From Linepithema humile (lineage: Eukaryota; Arthropoda; Insecta; Hymenoptera; Formicidae), in contig NC_090132.1 of the NCBI RefSeq assembly GCF_040581485.1, forward strand, positions 21,110,911 through 21,174,910: a stretch of 64,000 bases of DNA. The letters are read 5' to 3'. Position 1 is the stretch's first letter. Every line of letters begins with the position of its first letter. Made by a program: the position numbers and the translations under genes. The notes below the pieces were generated by a model that saw only the letters and a program-made list of their open reading frames with translations, was not told the origin of the DNA and did not search any database. Positions 54,739 to 64,000 of the stretch are shown one piece after another.

Positions 54739-55540
54739 TTCTTTACTATTTAATTATCGAAATATTCAGAATTTAATAACTGCTTAAATATTTAATTATT
54801 CAATGATATGACTACTTATTAAATGATCAAAAGTATACATTGACTGTTTTTGTTTTTACCTAAGAGAGTTTTGCCTCCGATAATGTACAAATGTATCTTG
54901 GCAGTTCTCATAAAATAAAAATATAATTATTTGCATAATGCATGTCGCGATGTGATTAGCAAACGGCGGCAGCTATCAATTGTATCAGTGAAAAATGTTG
55001 TCGCAATTACCCTGCTTTACCCCGCATTATGAAACGAGCGTTGGACTTACATCATCGCGTTAATGCTTGTAAATATCGGAATCGAATCGGCTCGTGGTGA
55101 TACGCGTCGAGCAACGTTGACATTAACTATCCCCTAATAAAAGGATATTAAATCGCAGGACGTGTGGGTTCCGCTTATATGCACGCTCATGCATGAAGAC
55201 ATTAAACCTCAGGATTAATAATCGGTGTTCACGGCCACGCAACCTGAACTCGACCGAACTCGCTCCTATTACGGCAACTAATGCCTTTGGCACGCGTTTC
55301 TATAATTAGCATGATAATATCGGCGTGCGTGTCACCGGTGTTAACTCGAAGGATCGAAAAAAGGAACAGCCAGGAGTGAATCCTGTGACAAACTTCTGCT
55401 TTTATCACCTGAGTTGTGAGAACAAGTTGTGAGAAGGAAATTGATGTAGGTATAAAATGTACTGTGCTTAGCGAATAGAAAGTGACAACGGCAGATTGTT
55501 TGTAGAAAGATGTTGTAACATAATTCTTGAATTACGACCT

Positions 55541-55979
55541 AATGAAGATTAATGCTTTTTCAAATTAAATTGAAAAGATATAAGCCAATAGCAAAATATC
55601 TTCAATTTAATTTGGAAAAGCATTAACCCTCATTTTACATCTTTCTCAATTGTTATATCTTTAATTATTAAATATCCATGTTCAAAACTTTTGATTACTA
55701 AACATAAAATAAAAATTTTGTTAAAAAGTAACGTTCGTTCAGAAATAAATAAAGAATATGTTTTTAATTTACATCTTTTCCATTTAATTTAGAAAAGCAT
55801 TAATCTTCAATGAAATCTTCAATACTTTTTCAAATCTGATTGAAAATATGTAAATTGAAAGCAGAATCTTATTCCTTATTTATTTCTGAATGAACATCAC
55901 TTTATAATAAAATTTTTATTTTAAGCTTAGTAATCAATATATTAAACATAGACATTTAATAATTGAAAGACATAATAAT
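55541..55979. repeat. Nested foldback (palindrome within palindrome)
   Basis: A roughly 40-base module P (AATGAAGATTAATGCTTTTT...) at 55,541 is followed by its reverse complement at about 55,598-55,634. A roughly 130-base module B (TTGTTATATCTTTAATTATT...) starts at 55,650. Near 55,778 the inverted module recurs and at 55,816 the forward one. B then returns in reverse complement, ending near 55,979. The order is P P' B P' P B'. No coding signal. It looks like a foldback transposon or the product of repeated inverted duplication. Confidence 0.7.
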
Positions 55980-56499
55980 TAATGTCACAACAAAAGATGT
56001 AAAATATCACCCATTCATCTTTGTTAAAATAAGCAATATAATATGACATGATACGTGTTTGCTCATAATAAAAAATTATAAGCTTGAAATCTTAATATCT
56101 TTAAATCTTCACTATTCCCAAAGTATAATGTTGTAAAAATTCTTATCAGATCTACTTGCATCTCATATATGTTATGTTCTTTGTAATGCAAATGTAATGT
56201 TTCAGGTGAAAAACATTAATCATATATCAAAATACAGAAAAGTACATGTAATAAGAACAATATTACAATTGCATTCCTTTTAACTGCACTTCCTGCCTTC
56301 CTAGAATTTTGTCTTTTCTCCTTCTTTATCTGTAAATCCTAAACATTGTTAGCTACATGATATTATTGCTATGATAAACTATTATATCATTAAGTGTACT
56401 TTATTCATTACAGAAAGTGTCAACAAGCGCAGTTAAAAAGTCTACATCTGTTATTGTTTGTCGAATCTATTATTAAGTATGTCTTACCTTGAAATCTGC

Positions 56500-56759
56500 C
56501 ATTTGCATCGATAAATCTTTCGTCAAAAAAACGCGTCGTTCGGAGCTGCCTTCGTTACTTGATAGCTGCCTTCCGCCTTGATTCGCACTTGTCAAACTAG
56601 TCCTTGTCCTCTACAACTCGCGATAACCTTTGCGAGAATCTGCCGAAGTTACGAAAAGATCAGGACGATTGTTAAAGTCGTGGCTTCACGCGCGCGTCGT
56701 GCCCATAAACGCTGATAAATTCGAAGGTTCGAGGACGCCCTAGGGGGTTATTCGCATGA
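56500..56759 (+). promoter_or_regulatory. Probable promoter region of the 8-residue-repeat gene
   Basis: A GC- and CpG-richer stretch (CGCGCGTCGTG and neighbours) lies directly upstream of the first ATG of the 264-residue gene and contrasts with the AT-rich DNA around it. No TATA box is obvious. The assignment rests on position and composition only. Confidence 0.3.
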
Positions 56760-58004
56760 ATGCGACGGTCATGCATTACGCAAACATGGACGCCCGCGGT
56801 GCCTCACAAAACACCGGACAACATCACGTCCTCGGAGTACACGACGACAAGAGTGTTCGTGCCGTCTTATGAAAAGTATGAATATACTGCGTATTTATGT
56901 ATCGTATTTAATGAGGGTAATAGTCAAAAAGGACTTACAATCCACTCTCAAAATACAAATACTTACAATTTAATAGAGATATAAGTTGCGTTTGAATATT
57001 CACTGTCAGTACTGACAATCTAGTTCACGCACGTACAGATTTTCAGTACTGCCAATGCATTTTGAAATACAGTCTCATAATTATTTTAATCATGGATATA
57101 ATATAATGTGTAGATAGCATACTAATAGAAAATAAATGCAATTTTAAAACATATCAAGTAATGTTAAATTCTAAATCCTAGTTATAAAAGATAATAAATT
57201 TAATTTCAAAACATATTTTAAGTTTCTATACTGAGTACATAAGCTTGTATCTATAATTTGCATATTTTAGAGAAAGACATCCTCATATAGAACAATTGCT
57301 GTCAAACGAATATCAACGTATTTGGTGGCGAGAGAAGCAAATCTGGGACAAGACTGTAATTGCTAAAAAAACTGCGAGCAAAAGAATACTACCGCGTATG
57401 GTAAGCAACGATTAAATTGCTATCAAAGAACTGTAATAAATTTGAAAATTTACAGCAGGTTAAGAGAAAAGTACCAACATGCGTGACTGTGAAATTTCCA
57501 ACAAGAGCAGAACGGTTAAAAGGAAAAAAGAAAGAAGAGTTTAAAAAGAAATCTAATAAAAACATTCCAAATGAGGAAAGCACAATTGTAAAACATAACG
57601 ATGCAAGATCAGAAAAGAATAAAGAAATGCGATCAGAGAAATGTGAGGAAACAGAATTAGAAAAACATGAAGAAGTACAGTCAGAGGAATGTAAGGAAAT
57701 AAAGTTAGAAAAAGATGAAGAAGTGCAATCAGAGAAATTCGAGAAAACAAAGCTAGAAAAACATGAAGAAGTGCAATCAGAGAAACACCAAGACACAAAA
57801 TTAAAAGAACATGAAGAAATAAAATCAGAGAAATGTGAGGAAGTAAAGTTAGAAGAATGTGAAGAAACAAAGTCACAAAAACTCGAGGTAGGAGAATCAG
57901 AAGAACACAAAAAAACAAAATTAGAGAAGAATGGAGAAACAAAATCAGAAAAACATGAAGAAAGACAATTAGATGACATTGAGGATACAAAGCTAGAAAA
58001 ATAA
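56760..58004 (+). CDS. Unrecognised protein with a Lys/Glu-rich 8-residue repeat tail
   Basis: Three exons join in phase: 56760-56875 (donor AAAA|GTATGA), 57271-57400 and 57456-58004, giving 264 residues. The start ATG is the first in frame I can justify; an upstream exon cannot be excluded. Residues 1-82 contain VFVPSYEKERHPHIEQLLS and then RIWWREKQIWDKTVIA, which looks like a helical, conserved-type segment. Residues 83-131 are basic (VKFPTRAERLKGKKKEEF). Residues about 133-264 are some 16 tandem units of 8 residues resembling HEEVKSEK or CEETKLEK, with odd and even units alternating, so a 16-residue higher-order period is visible. The tail should be highly charged and helical or disordered. 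The last intron is only 55 bases and ends CAGCAG, so the acceptor may vary by one glutamine. I do not recognise the family. PDE12 follows 529 bases downstream on the same strand. Confidence 0.6.
57606..58001 (+). repeat. Coding minisatellite, 24-bp units
   Basis: About 16 degenerate units of 24 bases encode the 8-residue repeat; paired units give a 48-base period. Purine richness of the coding strand makes the opposite strand pyrimidine-rich and open for up to 196 codons, which is a by-product and not a gene. Confidence 0.8.
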
Positions 58005-58532
58005 GAAAAAACGAAATTAAAAAATAATAAATGAGCAATTGGATTGTATTATACGATTATTTCTTGCATAATATGCAAACTTAAAATTGGCTGAAGAATG
58101 TCTTTTGCAAAAATAAAAATATTTTAAGATAAAAAATAAAAAAATTGTCAATAATTATCGCTATTTAATTAATTTTAAATTTTAAATTTTATAATTGCGT
58201 TTTTAAAATCTTATAGCGCTATCTAGCAATTTTTTATAATAATTAATGACAACATAATCTGTCGTTATAAAAGAATTCTCTTTTTATCAATCGATGCTTA
58301 CGTAGATTACTGCATCTCCGATGTAACACTTCCAAATGTTTACACCATGCACGTGTGTACGAGAGATGCTGCCAAGGTATTTATATAACCTGAAACTTAA
58401 TTTTGAGAATTATTTACCTGTATTAATTATTTAATTAGTATTTAACAGAATAATAAATTATATCTGTGAATTATACCTGTGAAAGAAGCTGTAATTTATT
58501 TTCAAGCTGAATTAATCGATGGTTATAATATA
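58005..58532 (+). promoter_or_regulatory. Intergenic region and likely PDE12 promoter
   Basis: AT-rich 529-base gap between the stop of the upstream gene and the PDE12 ATG. The PDE12 frame is open upstream of the ATG to about 58,479 with no other ATG, so the chosen start is the first possible one. No clear core promoter motif is seen. Confidence 0.35.
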
Positions 58533-61262
58533 ATGCGAGGTGTATTAACGGCTAAATTGGATCTGTATAAAAATCTAGCCTCATTGATCACACAATTTCG
58601 CAGCAGACATATACAACCGAAACACGTACTAAAAATGAACGAGGCATTTCTTCGTTACGAGAAAGGCAGTGATGTATTCGACATTTCGTTTCGCTATGTC
58701 GATGAAACGACGAAAGTCGACCGTCAGTTCAACTTCTCTAGACAAGCATCAGAAACTGTAAACAATTTCCTCAAGAGAGTCGACACGAACGTTTGCAAGA
58801 TTGTAAACAGAAAGGTGAGAAGCACATAAGCAAATCGACAGAAAAATAATTGATTTAACATTGAAGTCTATTTTCTTGAATTTAAAGGCTATAGAATTAT
58901 CAGTTATATTTGATTCTTATTTAGCAGATGAGGACGGTATATTTTATTGAATATGATAATCGTGATTTAAAGTACATTTTAAAGTACATTTGATATGAAG
59001 CAATTAATACATTTTTTTCTCTAGGTGGAAAGAAAGAGGAAGAAAGATATCGCTTCTGAAATAGCTAGTCTGCCAAGAGATAATGTAGAAACTGGAAAGA
59101 TTATGCTTCTAAAGGACGACATTTTAGTGGATGGCAGTGTGTTGTGCGAGAGCGTTTTGCAAGACTCTGCAGAGCTTAAACTAGTTATCTTCGAAAAAAT
59201 GTTTTTAGTGAAGCGAAACGCACCTTTTATCATCAACATTTCATTGCCATCAAGCATACTAGTGGATTTTCCGACATATCCATCTAAATTTGAGTCACTC
59301 TACACCGACAAGAAACGATCAATATTCAACTGGTACAGAAATGAAGCTATTAATAACAAGCCAGATTTATGGACACATGTAGGCAAAGGATATCTTTACG
59401 TACCAACTACATTCGACATCGGCTGCAATTTGAAAATTAGTTGCGAACCGTGGAATGAATCGGATTCTGGTTGTATCACAGAAGTAGAGTCAAAGGGTGT
59501 TGTGGAGGCTGGCCCTGGACCGTGTCCATTCGACATTCGACACCAGTTTACACAACATAAGTTATCTGATAAAAGGTATGATACTTGTGAAATATGATTA
59601 ATATAAAACATTCAATCTATTTTATGGATACACAGCGAAACATACATTAAGCATGCAGGCATTTTATAAACTGTATATTTAAAAGGGGAAACAAATTCAG
59701 TTTCAGGGTGATGTCTTATAACATATTGGCGGATACATATGCTGATTCTGATTTTTCCAAGGACGTGTTATATCCATATTGTCCACAATATGCATTAGAT
59801 ATGGATTACAGAAAGCAATTGATACTCAAAGAAATAATAGGTAAAGTATATAGATCAGCATTAAAGCATTAACAAGTTGTTTGAATCGTTTTATTCAATA
59901 TCAAATAAACTTTAATAATAATAAAAAACAACTTGAATAACAAGAATTAAAATTAATTTTTCAGAATTTTTAATTGCTAAGGCAAATGTGTTATATGTGA
60001 CGATTTTATATTACAGGATTTAATAGTGATATAATTTGCTTGCAAGAGGTAGATAAAAGTGTGTACGAGAATGACTTATTGCCATCTCTATACATGCTAA
60101 ATTATGATGGCATGTTTGTCACAAAGAACGAAATTAGCGAGGGACTTGCCACATTTTTTAATCAAGAAAGGTTCGAGAAATTAGGATTTGAATTCATTGT
60201 AATGGCTCAAAATACTGATTTTCCGAAATTTACCGAAATTTGGTCTAAGATCGACAACAAAAAGACAAAGGACAGATTTTTGAGTAGAAATACAACCATC
60301 CAGGTAATCGCGTATGATTACTTATGTTGATATTATGATTATTATGTTTAATAACATCATTATGATTATTATGTTTAATAACATCATTATGATTATTATG
60401 TTTAATAACATCAATCAGAGAAATCAAATTTTTTTCATGATTTAGGTAACAACGTTACGATCCAAAGAAAATGAGTCTGAAATTTTGCTCATCGGTAACA
60501 CGCATTTATACTTTAAACCCGATGCGGATCACATACGTTTGTTGCAAGGATATTTCGCGATTGCATACGTACACGAGATACTAAAGAAGACACAAGAAGA
60601 GGTAAATATTTTTTCCAACACAAATTTATACGTTTAAAAGTATTATTTGAACAAACGGTCTAATAAATTCTTGTGAATTATTATGCGACATATGTCCTTA
60701 TATATATATATTCTAATTTATTAACGCTTACTTTGTGGAAATGTTGATAGAATCCCGAGTGCAACGTGAGTATAATACTGTGTGGAGACTTTAACAGTAC
60801 GCCAGAATGCGGCATTTATCAACTGATGACTGAAAATTACGTTCCGGAAACCTGCGAGGATTGGAGAAGTAGTGAGTGACTTTTCTCAGTGTTAATTTGC
60901 AAAAACTCTTTTTAATATTATTGTCTGTAATTTTATATGCAATGCAATGTCGTGATTATTGTATTTTGCGAAGTTAGAAAATTACCTTTTATTTTTTAGA
61001 TGCTGAGGAAGCCATAGAAAATATATCCCTGACACAAGATTTCTGCATGTCTAGCGCTTGCGGGACACCGGAGTACACAAACTACACGCCGGAATTTTCC
61101 GGTTGTTTGGACTATATATTCTATGAGAGAGACAAGTTCGAAATACAGCAAGTAATTCCGTTGCCCAATAAGGACGAGCTTACTCTTCATACAGGTTTGC
61201 CGTCTGTAGTATTTCCTAGCGATCATATATCTCTATGTGCCGATTTGAAATTAAAAGAATAA
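58533..61262 (+). CDS. PDE12: 2',5'-phosphodiesterase 12 (mitochondrial deadenylase)
   Basis: Seven exons join in phase: 58533-58814, 59025-59575, 59707-59840, 60017-60303, 60446-60601, 60751-60871 and 61000-61262, giving 597 residues (human PDE12 has 609). PDE12 is an Mg2+-dependent exonuclease of the EEP/CCR4 family that trims 2',5'-oligoadenylates and poly(A) on mitochondrial RNAs. Residues 1 to about 34 (MRGVLTAKLDLYKNLASLIT...) are basic, hydrophobic and free of acids except one, fitting a matrix-targeting presequence. The N-terminal domain carries VEAGPGPCPFD. The catalytic domain has SYNILADTYAD, CLQEVD (Glu333), NTHLYF (His438), CGDFNSTP (Asp483, Asn485) and PSDH (Asp585, His586). ACGTPEYTNY and GCLDYIF also match the family. 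All catalytic positions are present. AATAAA overlaps the stop region at 61,261. Its small introns include a 3 x 27-bp repeat. Confidence 0.95.
60334..60414. repeat. Three tandem 27-bp units in a PDE12 intron
   Basis: Units starting TATGATTATTATGTTTAATA at 60,334, 60,361 and 60,388 are identical apart from the last base of the third. They lie in the intron 60,304-60,445 and do not touch its splice sites. Confidence 0.95.
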
Positions 61263-62949
61263 TAAACACATCAACATACTATACACATATTAGGTTTGTA
61301 CACTAAGAGATCAGTTTAATGTCAATTTTTACATACCAACTCTCTATTTTTTATTCGAAAATTTAATATCGTCATCTACTTACTATACTAATTCTGGCTT
61401 GTTGAAGGATCAATTTATTAAAGATTGATTCTCTATTCCACTCTTCGACAAAATCTGGCAGATTTTCGTAATAAACGGTCAAACAATCAAGTGTATGCTA
61501 ATTAAATCTATCTGGCAAAATGTAAAAGTAATATGTACACATATAAAAGAGCTTGCGTATTTATCAAATGTTAATATGTAATTTGTAACATCAGTATAAA
61601 TTTCATTGAATGCTCTATATATATTTTGTAATTCTACAATATTTTAATTATTTACTCTGTTCATTATTTAAAAATTAATAATCTTTCATGTTGCCAGATC
61701 AATTTATCAGTTAACTATTGAATTTATATTGATATTTGTAAAATCATCATTTTGTAAAATTTAAATTACCTTTTTTTATAAATATATGTAGGTTGAGGTA
61801 TGTGAATCATATTGGAAACATCCTCAACAAGCAGAAGAGCAATAGAAGAGATATAAAGTTCATATTTTCTATAATAGTAGTTATGTAATTTTATCATCTT
61901 GTTCAATCGAATAATATCAATTGAAAAGATGTTGAAAATAATAGGTATTCTAAAATAAAAAAGTTTCTAAAATTATAAGTCTGTAATCTGTAAGAAAACA
62001 GTATGTTGATTAGGAGAAATATATATTAGGAATGCAATAAGTTCCCGTGTTTTAAAACGAATCCTTCACTTCGCATGAATCACAATAATTGCGTTTACAA
62101 TCAATAAAGTATACATTTATCTTTCGATAATATGAAGATACAGTAAAATGACTACTTATATCTGCAGCTAGTCAAAGTTAATTTACAAAAACTTATATAC
62201 AATTTATTTCCTTCTCTCTTCAATGAATCATTTATAAAGGTCTGCAGATAACATAAGATCTTGAATTTGGTTGAACTATACATTTTTAACATCACTACAC
62301 AAAATTTTTACTTTTTACCTAAGCAGAAAATCTGTATTTTCGTGTTGCGTCATTGAAATTTTACCAGAATCTGTAATTATTCATATGATGAATAGAGGTT
62401 ACTTACAGGTTGTTCCATATAAAAAAGTTAAATAGCTGGGAAAAGTTATCTTGCTGTTTTGTCTACAATTATATCTTCTCTATTATGTATTTGAAACTAC
62501 GCAGCTATATAATTTTACATGAAACACTGCGTGCAGAATGCATGTTAATTCAGCCTTTTCATATTACTCCATAAATTGTAAGATTTAAGAATATAACATC
62601 TCGCTATCTAATCAAGTTGAAAGACACAAATTTTTTTATTATTCAGTACAAATTATTTAATGTGAATAATTATATCAAGTTCTGATCATAATTATTTTAC
62701 GAATTGGATGAATTATTATCTCATTTAAAAAGATATCCGAATTCTAATTTCATATAATTCCAGTAATTTTTAACGCAATTGTTTGTCAATCTGAAATTTG
62801 AAAGCACGTACAATTGTACAAATACACAAAAAAAATCGATTATTTCGAATTAGTTTAATTAATTTTTCATTTTCTTTTCATATAAGAGCACCTATAAAAA
62901 TTAAATTATTCTTTTGGTCCATTATTTTCGACGTAATAACTAGTATGTA
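61263..62949. other. 3' flank of PDE12, no further gene seen
   Basis: AT-rich, with an AATAAA at 61,261-61,266 that could end the PDE12 transcript. The open frames are short and low-complexity. It could include the 3' end of a neighbouring gene on the other strand, but nothing shows it. Confidence 0.45.
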
Positions 62950-63095
62950 TGTGTCGTTGGAAGTGGACTAAAAATTTTGAAAAATTGATTTTATCATTTA
63001 TTTTATATTGTATCTATCTATAAAGTTGAAATATCTCACAATAAAAAAATCATTAAAAAAATTATTTAGTCCACTTTCATAATCACTGACACACA
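62950..63095. mobile_element. Short MITE related to the copy 2 mariner-like element
   Basis: The left end reads TGTGTCGTTGGAAGTGGACT and the right end, reversed, TGTGTCAGTGATTATGAAAG followed by TGGACTAAA. The TGTGYCRGT...ATTATGAAAGTGG pattern and the inner TTGAAATATCTC match the 876-bp element at 26,962-27,837 (TTTGAATATCTCG). About 146 bp. The left arm has lost about seven bases. Confidence 0.7.
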
Positions 63096-64000
63096 TTATA
63101 TATATATATATATATATACACAATATTTCAATACTAAATATTCTATGATTGTATTGTTTTATCCATTAAAGAGAGCAAAATGTTACAACAAAGATTATAT
63201 ATTTAATATTTTGATCACAATAGTTTTATTAAAATAGTAATAGCTTAAATTCTAATATATCACCTAAATTATTCTGACAGAAGAGTATCTTATCACAAAT
63301 CGGTGAAATAATATCTGAAAGATCGCTGTTATCTGCAGACCTCTTATTCTCCGTTGCCAATTTTCGCCTTCACTTCCGTATAAATATAATAAATCTAATT
63401 TGTGACTCAAGTAATTTTCTTCCACTAAATCTTGTTACAAGTATTACAAATACACATCTTAATTCTTTCTTTCCCAATAATCATAACACATAAGTTTGAA
63501 GTAAATTGGTAAAGAAACTTTTCATTTTTTTTAAATATAATTTTAAATGAACGCTATCAATAGAATAATCAACACGTTAACTAAGTTTTCTACTTCAATA
63601 ATAGCTGCAAGCATAATGCAGAAAGAATATAAATATGAACTAAAAAAGTAACAGGAATTAGAATACAATTGTCAATTTTTTTCTATTTTTTTATTGAATA
63701 TTTTTTTCTTATATTTTAAATACAAATATAAGTGAAGTGTAGAATGGGAATGAAAGAATTAAGGTTTTTTGCTCTTTGTTTAACATTCTATCGCTATGAA
63801 TGATTGGACATCTCTCGTTAAAACTTATTCAAAAACACATCACCTTCGACCGTGAAACATAATAACGCCTACTACATGTATAAAACAAAATTTTACGTTG
63901 TCAATAAATATTATACTTATGTACTTGTAATTTTGACACGAGTGTTTTTATTTCAAATCAAACTCCATCGTAATTGTTAACGCTTTGAATCCGCTATAAA
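63096..64000. other. No gene seen at the right edge
   Basis: AT-rich sequence starting beside a short TATATA run (63,098-63,116). No open frame longer than about 60 codons and no recognisable exon. Confidence 0.5.

Larger units (their letters stand above)
41880..55540. other. Long stretch without a supportable gene
   Basis: AT-rich DNA with GC-richer islands at about 41,980-42,310, 42,740-43,060, 43,780-43,960, 46,000-46,400, 48,300-48,880, 49,890-50,400, 50,650-51,000, 52,500-52,770, 53,270-53,620 and 55,000-55,360. The longest open frames (132 codons at 51,681, 107 on the minus strand at 54,016) are of a length expected by chance here and lack motifs. A poly-A run lies at 50,141-50,158. 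The islands may be regulatory or unrecognised non-coding exons. Confidence 0.45.

Noticed and set aside
57389..58038. Open frames of 196 and 161 codons on the minus strand
   Set aside because: They are the antisense of the 24-bp coding repeat, whose purine bias removes stops from the other strand. The Ser/Phe/Leu-rich products have no motifs, and the plus-strand model has matching splice phases.
58479..58532. Upstream in-frame extension of PDE12 starting at GTG
   Set aside because: No ATG in this stretch. The ATG at 58,533 begins a typical mitochondrial presequence and gives a length close to the family norm.
1..64000. tRNA, rRNA and CRISPR arrays
   Set aside because: I looked for GGTTCGAATC-type T-arms, rRNA-like tracts and regularly spaced direct repeats. 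The few GGTTCGA occurrences (16,063 and 56,727) have no cloverleaf around them, and nothing CRISPR-like is present.

Overview
This window looks like insect nuclear DNA. It is strongly AT-rich with scattered GC-richer islands, its genes are split by short GT-AG introns, and it carries mariner/Tc1-type debris and many small inverted-repeat elements. A hymenopteran, probably an ant, fits best, but that is an impression from the gene and transposon types and was not tested. All gene models below were assembled by hand by joining open exons across GT-AG sites with matching phase.

Layout. (1) 1-16,100 is almost gene-free. It holds a protein-like fragment at the left edge and one exon-like, twice-frameshifted minus-strand segment at 14,604-14,864. 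(2) 16,105-38,660 is a head-to-tail array of about 7.7-kb units. Each unit has a TATA-like promoter, a non-coding first exon, a leader intron and an 11-coding-exon gene of the M1 (aminopeptidase N) family. Copies 1 and 2 are open for 900 and 882 residues. Copy 3 is a pseudogene with five disabling lesions. A fourth unit survives only as promoter and first exon at 38,401-38,659. (3) 38,900-41,900 holds a dead mariner-type transposase with a nested insertion, a 0.8-kb foldback element and a MITE. (4) 41,900-56,500 is gene-poor apart from a nested foldback element and an (AT)n tract. (5) 56,760-61,262 holds two plus-strand genes. One is an unrecognised 264-residue protein with a Lys/Glu-rich tail of 8-residue repeats. 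The other, 529 bp downstream, is a complete seven-exon gene for 2',5'-phosphodiesterase 12 (PDE12), a mitochondrial deadenylase. (6) 61,263-64,000 has no gene I can support, but carries a MITE sharing termini with the element inside M1 copy 2.

The most interesting content is the M1 array. All three genes keep the full M1 architecture but have lost the machinery of a zinc aminopeptidase. The GAMEN motif is replaced, both histidines of HEXXH are replaced, and the spacing from HEXXH to the third zinc ligand is 11 residues instead of 18. These are predicted secreted or membrane-anchored pseudo-peptidases that multiplied and then exchanged sequence: different segments show different closest relatives among the copies, as gene conversion or unequal crossing-over would leave. 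Transposon insertions differ between copies and help order the events.
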